A stretch of 64,000 nt of DNA from Candidatus Koribacter versatilis Ellin345 (GTDB taxonomy: Bacteria > Acidobacteriota > Terriglobia > Terriglobales > Acidobacteriaceae): assembly GCF_000014005.1 (NCBI RefSeq), contig NC_008009.1:4092001-4156000 (forward strand), in the 5' to 3' direction. Each line of letters opens with the position of its first letter. Within the stretch, counting starts at the first letter, position 1. The notes beneath the pieces were generated by a model that was not told the origin of the DNA, did not search any database, and saw nothing but the letters and a program-made list of their open reading frames with translations. Of this stretch, positions 8,531-16,114 are shown one piece after another. The position numbers were made by a program, and so were the translations under genes.

Positions 8531-9559
8531 TTAGCTTTTTCGTCGCTTCTTATCGCTGCCGCCTCGCGGCCTTTTACGGTCGGCCGACGAAAACCGATCC
8601 GCAGAAGCCGCTTGCGTTTTTAGGGCCGTGATCGCTCGCTTCCGTTCACCAAGAGCGAGATAAAGCTTCGGCAAGAGCAACAGATCATTCGACGCTTCGA
8701 TTTCAGATCTTTTCGCCACTAATAATGCGTCGAGTTCAGAGTTCCATCCAAGCTCTTCTAGGCACCGCACCTGCCACCACAAATCTCCGATCTTGCTCCG
8801 ACTCTCCAACTCCAATTCGAACAGTTTCGCGACAGCGCCGGCGTCGCACAACTCCTTGAGGTAATATGCTGCACTAAACTGATTGCCTCCATCTATCGAT
8901 TCAGCAATCCCTAAGCAGTAGTGCTTCACGGCATTCGGCCAATCGTTGATCTTTGCGTACGTGCGGCCGAGAGACAAGTAACTCTTGTCGCGCTGCTGAC
9001 GAGAGATGATCTCTGACACCTTTTCATTGGGGACTAGGTCTGCCCTTCCCTGCAGAGACCGTAGAAAAAGCTCCGATTCTGCTGATGTCCCTGAACGGAT
9101 AGCTTTCTCAATATATTTGTCTCGCAGATCAATACCGCCGTAAGTGTTGTAATGCATCGCAAGCAGTTCGTACGCCTTATTCTCCCGCAATGCCTCGGCG
9201 GTACTCGTTACGTAGTCGATCTGGTCGTCAGCCTGAACGAATTCTGATTCTCTCTTTTCTTCGACCATCCTCTGGAATGACACAATGCGAGCCCAGTCAG
9301 CCCTGTACAAAATGATTTGCTCAGCGTCTAACTTCTTCGCGAACCCTCCAATGAGCATTGTCAAATTGTGGCATTCAAAGCAGAGTACCGCGAGGTTTTC
9401 GATTGCGTTGTTCGATGGATTCTCATCTATGTGGTGAATCTGAACAGGCTTGCCACTCTGTCTGCAGACGCAGCATGTCCGGTCTGACAAGAACAATACT
9501 TTCGCGGAGATGCCTGCTGGGATGGCGACGCGGCGTTTCTTCACGCCCTTCTTGGACAC
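8531..9559 (-). CDS. HNH endonuclease with C-terminal helical (TPR-like) repeats
   Basis: The 342-residue product starts at GTG behind AGGGG. Its first 75 residues form an HNH nuclease with zinc knuckles. CxxC at residues 29-32, the catalytic region IHHIDENPSNN at 41-51, and LCFECH with CxxCH at 60-64 are all intact. From about residue 110 to 330 the sequence is a series of amphipathic helix pairs (YELLAMHYN, YLSLGRTYAKINDWPNAVKHY, LYLALGERKRAI), like TPR repeats, and it ends in a very basic tail. HNH-repeat fusions of this kind commonly cut DNA in defence systems. It is the first gene of the minus-strand cassette and its promoter must lie near 9.57-9.70 kb. Confidence 0.85.
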   Translation of the reverse strand: MSKKGVKKRRVAIPAGISAKVLFLSDRTCCVCRQSGKPVQIHHIDENPSNNAIENLAVLCFECHNLTMLIGGFAKKLDAEQIILYRADWARIVSFQRMVEEKRESEFVQADDQIDYVTSTAEALRENKAYELLAMHYNTYGGIDLRDKYIEKAIRSGTSAESELFLRSLQGRADLVPNEKVSEIISRQQRDKSYLSLGRTYAKINDWPNAVKHYCLGIAESIDGGNQFSAAYYLKELCDAGAVAKLFELELESRSKIGDLWWQVRCLEELGWNSELDALLVAKRSEIEASNDLLLLPKLYLALGERKRAITALKTQAASADRFSSADRKRPRGGSDKKRRKS

Positions 9560-9713
9560 ACCGATTAGCCCCTACTTTTTGACAGATTGTCCCACGAATT
9601 ACGCGAACTGGACAGAGACAAGGCGGGTGGACAGGGTGGACCTCCGGTCGGCCGCACCCGGCAGACTTCCAGAGATTATCGGCGGGTGGCCCACCCCAGC
9701 ACTTTCAACCTCT

Positions 9714-9764
9714 GGGTGCCCCATTCTAGGGATTCACTGCCTTTGTGAATCGCTAGGGTGGGGC
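9714..9764. repeat. REP palindrome near the RAYT gene, copy 1
   Basis: GGGTGCCCCATTCTAG on one side pairs with CTAGGGTGGGG on the other. An inner GATTCAC/GTGAATC stem and a short loop lie between. The orientation is opposite to that of copies 2 and 3. Confidence 0.7.
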
Positions 9765-9803
9765 GGTTTGTTGGTTGGACGATGACTCTCGACCTGACCG
9801 AAA

Positions 9804-9859
9804 TGCCCCACCCTAAGATTTCGCTCAACAGCGAAGCGAAATCTTAGAATGGGGCACCC
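9804..9859. repeat. REP palindrome near the RAYT gene, copy 2
   Basis: This is a long imperfect hairpin. The left arm CCCCACCCTAAGATTTCGCT pairs with AGCGAAATCTTAGAATGGGG across a 10-base loop. It lies 57 bases beyond the end of the transposase gene. Confidence 0.85.
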
Positions 9860-9915
9860 CTAAAATGGACACCCAGATGGACACCCATCGCATGAGACAC
9901 CCGTCGTGCTGAGGG

Positions 9916-10482
9916 CTATATCTTGGTAGACCCGGGATCACCGAAGGTCGTCGCGTCGCGATCTTTCTTGAGCTCGAACCGAATCCCGGCGCGTTCACGG
10001 CGAAGTGCCGTCCAGTGGGATTCGAGTTCTACAGTACCGATTTCACCGAAAGCATGATGGCGAAAGCTGCTCCAGGTCCACTGTTCCGGGCTTTTTACCA
10101 AACCGCGTTTTACAGGATTTTGGTGGAGGTAGTGGAGCTTCTCCCAGAACTTGTCCGCCGCGCGGACGTTGAAATCGTAATAACGCTTTTGCCAGAAGTG
10201 TTCCCTGCCGCCGATCAGGAGGCGCGAGACAGATTGCTTGATCGACTGGAGGGCCGTTGCCAGATTCGATCTCTGCGGTTCCCACACCAGCAGATGCACA
10301 TGCTCGGGCATCACGACATACCCTGCCACCGGCATCCCGTAGCGAACCCGAGTGTCTTCCAACGACAACTCGAATTGTTGTTTTGCGCTGGTACTCGATA
10401 AGTAGGGCAGACGGTGGTAGCAGCTGAAGGTTATGAAGTGGGACTGACCGGTGTGCTGGTATCGCTTGAGGCCCCAAGGCAT
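9916..10482 (-). CDS. REP-associated tyrosine transposase (RAYT, Y1_Tnp/TnpA_REP)
   Basis: The 188-residue protein is a single-domain Y1 transposase of the IS200/IS605-like superfamily. The HUH-type metal motif reads MPEHVHLLV, and the conserved block FWQKRYYDFNV carries the nucleophilic Tyr, followed by LHYLHQNPVKRGLV typical of TnpA_REP proteins. I chose the ATG at 10482 (MPWGLKRYQ) because upstream codons lie in REP sequence and lack family similarity. The gene is bracketed by REP palindromes at 9804-9859 and 10592-10647 in the same orientation, the expected arrangement for an enzyme that mobilises or propagates its REPs. It has no associated TnpB. It appears intact and domesticated rather than part of a classical IS. 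Confidence 0.92.
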   Translation of the reverse strand: MPWGLKRYQHTGQSHFITFSCYHRLPYLSSTSAKQQFELSLEDTRVRYGMPVAGYVVMPEHVHLLVWEPQRSNLATALQSIKQSVSRLLIGGREHFWQKRYYDFNVRAADKFWEKLHYLHQNPVKRGLVKSPEQWTWSSFRHHAFGEIGTVELESHWTALRRERAGIRFELKKDRDATTFGDPGSTKI

Positions 10483-10591
10483 ATTGAAAAGATAAGGAAT
10501 GCCGGCCGGCGCTTCTGTGATTCGGGTCTCGGATGAGTGTGACGATTTCGGGTATTCCAGGGATTCACTTCCTTGGTAAACGCGATCGAAC

Positions 10592-10647
10592 TGCCCCACC
10601 CTAAGCTTTCGCTCAAAACCGGAGCGAAAGCTTAGAATGGGGCACCC
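10592..10647. repeat. REP palindrome near the RAYT gene, copy 3
   Basis: The arms are CCCCACCCTAAGCTTTCGCT and AGCGAAAGCTTAGAATGGGG, closely matching copy 2 but with a compensated change (AGATTT to AGCTTT in one arm, with the matching change in the other). This copy lies upstream of the transposase gene. The shared compensatory change argues that the hairpin is selected. Confidence 0.85.
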
Positions 10648-10749
10648 AGAGGTTTACATGGTGGTTGGGTGGGCCACCCGCCCGGATTTAAGACTGAAGC
10701 TGATGTGATAAATGCATTTGCGGAATTGGCTGGAGGAAGAGGCATCTAG

Positions 10750-11241
10750 ATGGCTGTGTGGCAATTTAGGGTGGTTCTGCTCCCTGTCAGTCCGCTACAG
10801 CAGCGCCTTGGCAGCATACCTTCTCACATTCCGGCCGAGATAGCACAGACGACTAATTGGTGGCGAGGTCTTCAGCCTCCGACCGGATTTGAGCGGGGTA
10901 TCGACCTGCTCCTTCCCCAAAGACCTCCTTGGTCAGACAATCTGCTCGTTTGGGGAGATGAGGATTCGAATGACGCATACGTGTTTTACGAAACGCCCCA
11001 GAAAACCGTCGTCGAGGAAATCAGCTTCCGACTTGACGCTCGAGAGATCGACCTCCACCTAGTTGCAGGAATTTGCAACTTCGCTCGCCTGCTTGAATGC
11101 GTGTTAGTCACCGGCGAGAATATGGTCATTGTTCCTGAACAGCCTAATGTACTGGTGGCTTTCTTGCGATCCAGCGCGAAACACTTCGTCGATGACCCGG
11201 AGAATGCATTGAAGAGCATCCGGCGCGAGCGACTCCAGTAG
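10750..11241 (+). CDS. Orphan hypothetical protein
   Basis: This 163-residue soluble protein has no signal peptide or membrane segment. A ribosome-binding site (GGAGGAAGAGG) lies upstream of the ATG. The sequence contains Trp-rich patches (TNWWRGLQPP, PPWSDNLLVWGDED) and an alternating strand-helix pattern (YVFYET, ISFRLDARE, HLVAGICNFARLLECVLV). This profile resembles small immunity-type proteins linked to polymorphic toxins or island cargo, but I do not recognise the family. It stands alone between the RAYT/REP cluster and a large repeat and has no coding partner. Confidence 0.65.
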   Translation: MAVWQFRVVLLPVSPLQQRLGSIPSHIPAEIAQTTNWWRGLQPPTGFERGIDLLLPQRPPWSDNLLVWGDEDSNDAYVFYETPQKTVVEEISFRLDAREIDLHLVAGICNFARLLECVLVTGENMVIVPEQPNVLVAFLRSSAKHFVDDPENALKSIRRERLQ

Positions 11242-11262
11242 CGTCGTGTTATCTATGGTGTC

Positions 11263-11503
11263 AACAAAATCCTTCCACTTCCCTCATCCCACTTTTCGGG
11301 CAAAAGCGGCGACTTGAACACTTTTATGGTTCCAGGGTCACGTTTTAGCGCGTTTGGGGAAAAAAATCAGGGGGCTGGAACGCGATTTTTGCGGCGGCGT
11401 TTGGGACACCGTTTTGCAAATACCCGCTAAATAAGCACTTAGAAAAAGTTGTTTACCAACTTCTAACTTCGGGTTTTGCCGTGAGTTTTCCTGGTTTCTT
11501 GCC
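11263..11503 (+). repeat. Long intergenic repeat, copy A (inverted relative to 61021-61263)
   Basis: Read on the plus strand, this copy shares ordered blocks with the reverse complement of 61021-61263: CAAAATCCTTCCACTT, TTGAACACTTTT, CCAGGGTC, TAAATAAGCACTT, CAACTTCTAACTTCGGGTTT and AGTTTTCCTG. The blocks keep their order and nearly their spacing over about 240 bases, while the middle is diverged. It contains no open frame worth calling. Confidence 0.85.
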
Positions 11504-11534
11504 TGTAACTTGGTATGCGCAGCTCCGCAGAAAA

Positions 11535-11562
11535 GCAGATCCCTCGCTGCGCTCGGGATGAC
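11535..11562 (-). repeat. GTCATCCTGAG-type dispersed repeat, copy 3
   Basis: Read on the minus strand it begins GTCATCCCGAGCGCAGCG and ends GGGATCTGC. It lies between large repeat A and the ABC-F gene. Confidence 0.65.
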
Positions 11563-11589
11563 AAGAGGCAGCGAGGTAGATCAAAACAG

Positions 11590-13197
11590 TTAAGCAGTTG
11601 CTGAACTGTGGGACTGGAATTCTTCGTACGGGCCCTGGAAGTCTTCAATCTTCCCCGGCTCGAAGTGCCAGATTCTCGTCGCTACTTCATCGATCACATC
11701 GTGGTCGTGCGTGACCAATAACAGCGTGCCTTCGTAGCGCTGCAGCGCGATGTTGAGCGCGTTGATCGACTCTAAATCCAGGTGGTTCGTAGGCTCGTCG
11801 AGCACAAGAATGTTGGGCTTCTGCAGCATGAGCTTGCAGAAAATCAGGCGCGCGGTTTCGCCGCCACTCAGCGCCGCGGTCGGCTTCAGGCCTTCTTCTC
11901 CGCTGAACAACATCTGCCCAAGCAGTCCGCGGATTTCTTCTTTGCTCGCCTTCGCATCGAACTGCTGCAGCCAATCGGCGGCCGTCATTCCATGTTGAAT
12001 CGTGCCGGTGTGGTCCTGCGCGAAGTAGCCGATCTGCGCTTCGTGTCCCCACTTCACCGTGCCGTGATCGATGCCAAACCCGTAGTCATCGAGGCCCGGC
12101 GCGTTGGCCAGCAGCGCGCGCAGCAGCGTAGTTTTGCCGAGACCGTTGCGTCCCATGAGCGCGATTTTTTCGCCGCGCTGCAGTGCCGCGCTGAATCCGG
12201 TGATGACCTTGTGTTCACCGTAAGCCTTATGAACACCGGCGAATTCGAGCACGTGCCGTCCCGACGGCCGCACCTGGTCGAAGCGAATGTAGGGGCGCTG
12301 AATGTTGGAGCGCGCGAGTTCGGTGGTCTGAAGTCTCTCTACTTCTTTCTTACGCGACGTCACCTGGCTTGAACGCGTGCCGGCTGAAAAGCGCGCGATG
12401 AATTCGTTGAGCTGCGCGATCTTCTTTTCGCGCTGGGAATTTTCGGATTCGATGCGCGAGCGGACTTGCGTCTTGGCGACGACCATCTCGTCGTAGCCGC
12501 CGGTGTAGGTGATGATGGTTTGGTAGTCGATGTCGGCGGTGTGGGTGGTGACGCTGTTGAGGAAGTGGCGATCGTGGGAGATGACGATCATCGTTCCTTC
12601 AAAGCGATTGAGGAAGTCCTGCAGCCAGTGGATGGAGTCGAGATCGAGCGAGTTGGTGGGCTCGTCGAGGAGCAGCGCTTGCGGCTTGCCGAAGAGGGCT
12701 TGTGCGAGCAGCACGCGGACTTTCTGGCCGCCCTGGAGCTCCGACATCTTGCGCTCGTGAAAGCTGTCGGGGATATCGAGACCTTGCAGCAGGATCGCGG
12801 CGTCGGATTCGGCGGTGTAGCCGTCTTCGTCGCCGACAATGCCTTCGAGCTCACCGAGGCGGATGCCGTCGTCGTCGGTAAGGTCGGGCTTGGCGTAGAG
12901 CACTTCGCGCTCAGCGAGGGCGGCCCACAGGCCCTTGTTGCCCATGATCACGGTGTCGATGACGCGGAATTCGTCGAAGGCGTACTGGTCCTGCTTGAGG
13001 ACGGAGAGCTTTTTCGGGCGAACGACGTTGCCCTTCTGGGGCTCGAGCTCGCCGGAGAGGACCTTCATCAGCGTCGATTTGCCGGAGCCGTTGGGGCCAG
13101 TGAGGCCGTAGCGGCGTCCGGGGATGAAGGAGACGGAGACTTCTTCGAACAAAATTTTTGCGCCGTAGCGCATGGTTACGTTTGAAACAGAGAGCAT
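11590..13197 (-). CDS. ABC-F family ATPase (YbiT-like ribosome-associated)
   Basis: The 535-residue soluble protein has two ABC domains in one chain and no membrane segment. The first has Walker A GPNGSGKST (about residue 35), signature ELQGGQKVR and Walker B LLLDEPTN. The second has Walker A GRNGLGKTT, signature LSGGETAR and VLDEPTN. A charged linker rich in Arg, Glu and Gln (RSRIESENSQREKK, SRKKEVERLQ) joins them, as in ribosome-binding ABC-F proteins. I took the internal ATG at 13197 (MLSVSNVTMRYG) because the family begins there and the 26 upstream residues have no family character. It probably acts on stalled ribosomes in the E site. It is monocistronic, head-to-head with the PAS/motAB operon. 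Confidence 0.93.
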   Translation of the reverse strand: MLSVSNVTMRYGAKILFEEVSVSFIPGRRYGLTGPNGSGKSTLMKVLSGELEPQKGNVVRPKKLSVLKQDQYAFDEFRVIDTVIMGNKGLWAALAEREVLYAKPDLTDDDGIRLGELEGIVGDEDGYTAESDAAILLQGLDIPDSFHERKMSELQGGQKVRVLLAQALFGKPQALLLDEPTNSLDLDSIHWLQDFLNRFEGTMIVISHDRHFLNSVTTHTADIDYQTIITYTGGYDEMVVAKTQVRSRIESENSQREKKIAQLNEFIARFSAGTRSSQVTSRKKEVERLQTTELARSNIQRPYIRFDQVRPSGRHVLEFAGVHKAYGEHKVITGFSAALQRGEKIALMGRNGLGKTTLLRALLANAPGLDDYGFGIDHGTVKWGHEAQIGYFAQDHTGTIQHGMTAADWLQQFDAKASKEEIRGLLGQMLFSGEEGLKPTAALSGGETARLIFCKLMLQKPNILVLDEPTNHLDLESINALNIALQRYEGTLLLVTHDHDVIDEVATRIWHFEPGKIEDFQGPYEEFQSHSSATA

Positions 13198-13365
13198 GTC
13201 TTTTCGTTGAACCTGTGCTTGGAACTGCGGGTGGAAGACAGTATCGAGGGCGGGACCTACGATAGCTTCGTGCAACTTCTATTTTAGCGGAGATTGGCGG
13301 TTTGTGCTGCAGATGAGGCCATCTCAAGCCCTGCGCTTCTCTGCCGATGTACACCTCAGAACCCC

Positions 13366-14271
13366 ATGGCCGACCTGCTGCAAGACGGTGTGTTTCAGCG
13401 CGTGCTGAGCGAGTTGCTCGTGGGGGTGTACTTCACCGACCGGGAGCGCAGGATTGTGTTCTGGAATGCGGGGGCGGAGCGGATCACGGGGTATCTGAGC
13501 CATGAGGTGATTGGGCGGATGTGCCGGGAGGAGATCCTGATGCATTGCGACCATCAGCGGCGGAATGTGTGCGTGTCGTGTTGTCCGCTGGCGGAGGCGA
13601 TGCTGGATGGGAAAGCGCGCGAGGCTTCGTTGTTTTTGCGACATAAGACGGGGCATCGGGTGCCGGTACGGATTCACTCGATGCCGATCCGCGATGCGAA
13701 GGGGACGATTATCGGCGCAGCGGAATGTTTCCAGCGGCAGCATGATGTGTGGCATCCGGAGCGACGGGATGCGAATAACCGCGACAGTTACGCAGTGCGG
13801 GGAATTCCGGACTACAGCTTCATGGTGTCGGAGCTGAGGATGCGCCTGGGGCGATTCGAAGGAAGCGGCGCCGGATTCGGCGTGCTGTGCCTGGAGGTGG
13901 ACCGCTTCGATTCGCTGAGGTCGACACGCGGACACGAAGCGTGCGAGACGGTGCTGCACGTGATCAGCAATACGCTGCAGAACACGATCCGCCAGGGCGA
14001 TTGTTTGGGAGCGTGGTCGGAGGCGCGGTTGATGTTGTTGTTGAATGCGGCGACACCGGAAGCGGTGGTGCGGGCCGGAGAGCGGACACGAGGACTGGTG
14101 AGTTGTTCGAACGTGACGTGGTGGGGCGATCCAGTGCCGATCACGATTGCGTGCGGCGCGACGGTAGCGAAAACGCGCGACACGATGGAGTCGATCGTGC
14201 GGAGAGCGGAGCGCGCGTTGGACGAAAGCCTGGCGGCTGGCGGCAATCGCGTGATGCTCATACAGGAATAA
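13366..14271 (+). CDS. PAS domain protein with degenerate GGDEF domain
   Basis: The protein has 301 residues from the ATG at 13366 (MADLLQDGV). Residues ~10-125 form a PAS domain (FTDRERRIVFWNAGAERITGY) with a Cys-rich insert (CREEILMHC, CVSCCPL) often seen in sensory PAS domains. Residues ~165-300 follow the GGDEF fold (LCLEVDRFDSLRSTRGHEACE...VISNTLQ). The active-site loop reads SEARL in place of GGDEF, so catalysis of cyclic-di-GMP is unlikely and a binding or scaffolding role is more plausible. Its stop is 9 bases before motA, so it probably belongs to the same operon and may tune motility. Confidence 0.85.
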   Translation: MADLLQDGVFQRVLSELLVGVYFTDRERRIVFWNAGAERITGYLSHEVIGRMCREEILMHCDHQRRNVCVSCCPLAEAMLDGKAREASLFLRHKTGHRVPVRIHSMPIRDAKGTIIGAAECFQRQHDVWHPERRDANNRDSYAVRGIPDYSFMVSELRMRLGRFEGSGAGFGVLCLEVDRFDSLRSTRGHEACETVLHVISNTLQNTIRQGDCLGAWSEARLMLLLNAATPEAVVRAGERTRGLVSCSNVTWWGDPVPITIACGATVAKTRDTMESIVRRAERALDESLAAGGNRVMLIQE

Positions 14272-14280
14272 GGAAGGGCG

Positions 14281-15186
14281 ATGTTCGCGATCATCGGAAT
14301 TGTCGTAGTGTTCGGCTGCGTGATTGGGGGCTTTCTCATGGAGAAAGGCCAAATCATGGTGCTGTTACAGCCGGCGGAATTACTGATCATCGGCGGAGCG
14401 GCAGCGGGAACGATCCTAGTAGCGAACCCGATGCGCATTGTGAAGAAGATTGTGAGTGGACTGCTGGGAGTTTTGAAGGGATCGAAGTACAACCAGACGG
14501 CGTACGTAGACTCGCTGAAGATGATGTACGAACTGTTGAATAAGGCGCGAAGGCAGGGGCTAGTGGCGCTGGAGTCGGACATTGAAGAGCCGGACAAGAG
14601 CCCGATCTTCACCAAGTACAAGTCATTTACCAGCGATCACCATGTACGCGATTTTGTGTGCGACACGATGCGGATGTCGGTGACAGGAGGCGTAGATCCG
14701 TTCGATGTGGACCAGATGATCGATACGGACATGGAAGTGCATCACGCAGAAATCACGGAGCCGGTGGCGTCGCTGACGACGGTGGCGGATTCCCTGCCCG
14801 GACTTGGGATCGTGGCGGCGGTACTTGGCGTGGTGATCACGATGGGCGCGCTCGGCGGGCCTCCGGAAGAGATTGGGCACAAGGTAGCGGCGGCGCTGGT
14901 GGGAACGTTCCTGGGAATTCTGTTGTGTTACGGGATGGTGGGGCCGCTGGCGTCGAACATGGCCAAGACGGCGGATGAGGAGCACGCATACTACGGTGTG
15001 CTGCGGGTGGTGATGATTGCTTTCATGAAGGGCATTTCTCCGCTTCTGGCGATCGAGATGGGACGGCGTGCGATTCCGGGGTATGTGCGACCAAGTTTTG
15101 CAGACGTGGAGAAGGCGTGCCGAGAGGCAGGAAGCGGCGCGGCGGCGGCAGCGCCCTCAGACGCGCCCGATGCACCGGCGGCTTAG
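14281..15186 (+). CDS. motA: Flagellar motor stator protein MotA
   Basis: This 301-residue inner-membrane protein has four predicted helices. The N-terminal pair begins FAIIGIVVVFGCVIGGF; a cytoplasmic loop with charged residues spans about 70-170, and the C-terminal pair (SLPGLGIVAAVLGVVITM, VGTFLGILLCYGM) contains the conserved Pro of the proton channel. MotA and MotB form the stator that converts ion flow to flagellar torque. The ribosome-binding site is AAGGAAGG. The C-terminal tail is a low-complexity Ala-Pro stretch. It precedes motB by 9 bases. Confidence 0.95.
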   Translation: MFAIIGIVVVFGCVIGGFLMEKGQIMVLLQPAELLIIGGAAAGTILVANPMRIVKKIVSGLLGVLKGSKYNQTAYVDSLKMMYELLNKARRQGLVALESDIEEPDKSPIFTKYKSFTSDHHVRDFVCDTMRMSVTGGVDPFDVDQMIDTDMEVHHAEITEPVASLTTVADSLPGLGIVAAVLGVVITMGALGGPPEEIGHKVAAALVGTFLGILLCYGMVGPLASNMAKTADEEHAYYGVLRVVMIAFMKGISPLLAIEMGRRAIPGYVRPSFADVEKACREAGSGAAAAAPSDAPDAPAA

Positions 15187-15195
15187 GAGTGAGGT

Positions 15196-15990
15196 ATGTC
15201 GTCAGCAGCGCGGCCGATCATTATTAAGAAGAAGGGCGGGCACGGCGGCCATCATGGCGGCGCATGGAAGGTGGCATACGCGGATTTCGTGACCGCAATG
15301 ATGGCGTTGTTCATCGTGTTGTGGCTGATGAACACGAGTAAGCCGGTCAAAGAAGCGATCAGCGGATACTTCAAGGACCCGAGCGGAACGGCCAAGAAAA
15401 CGGGGTCTGCACAGAGCGGGACTGGCGAGAACTTCACGATCACCAAAGACAACATGCCAGAGCTGAAAGAGCAGTTGCAACGCGCGATCCGCAAGATGAA
15501 CAACTTCGAACAATTGAAGAAACAGATTGAGATCACGGTGACGTCAGAGGGATTGCGAATCGAACTGCTGGAGTCAGCGGCAGGAACGTTTTTCGATAGT
15601 GGCAGCGCACGTCCCAACGACAGCGGGAAAGAGTTGCTGGAAATGCTGGCGCACGAGTTGCAGAACTTGCCGAATACGATCTCAATCGAAGGGCATACGG
15701 ACTCGAAACCGTTCGTGGGAAACGGGAGCTACAGCAATTGGGAGCTTTCGGCTGACCGCGCGAATGCGGCGCGAAGACTGATGCAAGACAGCGGAGTTCG
15801 TGGGAACCAGGTGTCGCAGGTGCGCGGGTTCGCGGACCAGAATCTGCGAAAGAAAGATGCGCCGGAAGATCCATCGAACCGGAGGATCACGATATTGGTG
15901 CAGTATCTGCCGAAGGTGGAGGGGGAAAGCGAGGCTGCGAAAGCAGAGGGTGAGCACGAACGCGCGGAGGAAAAGCACGCCGAGCATTGA
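15196..15990 (+). CDS. motB: Flagellar motor stator protein MotB (OmpA-like)
   Basis: The 264-residue protein has a basic cytoplasmic N-terminus and a single transmembrane helix (FVTAMMALFIVLWLMNT) whose preceding Asp (about residue 30, in YADF) is the proton-binding residue. A periplasmic plug/linker follows, and a C-terminal OmpA-type peptidoglycan-binding domain extends from ~125 with TISIEGHTDSKPF and ELSADRANAARRLM. The end is a charged Glu/Lys-rich tail. It follows motA directly and completes the stator pair. No other flagellar genes lie in the window. Confidence 0.95.
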   Translation: MSSAARPIIIKKKGGHGGHHGGAWKVAYADFVTAMMALFIVLWLMNTSKPVKEAISGYFKDPSGTAKKTGSAQSGTGENFTITKDNMPELKEQLQRAIRKMNNFEQLKKQIEITVTSEGLRIELLESAAGTFFDSGSARPNDSGKELLEMLAHELQNLPNTISIEGHTDSKPFVGNGSYSNWELSADRANAARRLMQDSGVRGNQVSQVRGFADQNLRKKDAPEDPSNRRITILVQYLPKVEGESEAAKAEGEHERAEEKHAEH

Positions 15991-16022
15991 TGTTTTTTAC
16001 CAACAGCGTTAGTGCGAGGATA

Positions 16023-16070
16023 GGGGTCCTTCGACTTCGCACGCTTCGCGTGCTTCGCTCAGGATGACAG
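16023..16070 (-). repeat. GTCATCCTGAG-type dispersed repeat, copy 4
   Basis: Read on the minus strand it begins GTCATCCTGAGCGAAGCACG and ends with CGAAGGACCCC. The internal hairpin is GCACGC-TTC-GCGTGC. It sits just after motB and may help terminate that transcript. Confidence 0.75.
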
Positions 16071-16114
16071 GAGATTGACAGAGCTCATCTGTGCACCTAG
16101 GATTCGGGGCACTC

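Larger units (their letters stand above)
11242..11589. other. Intergenic region holding large inverted-repeat copy A and a small repeat
   Basis: No gene is seen. Positions 11263-11503 match, in opposite orientation, 61021-61263. A GTCATCCTGAG-type repeat sits at 11535-11562. The A+T-rich segment with runs such as GGGGAAAAAAATC separates the two. Confidence 0.7.

Noticed and set aside
9804-10647. A CRISPR array around the repeated hairpins
   Set aside because: There are only a few palindromic copies at irregular spacing with no regular unique spacers; these are REP elements.
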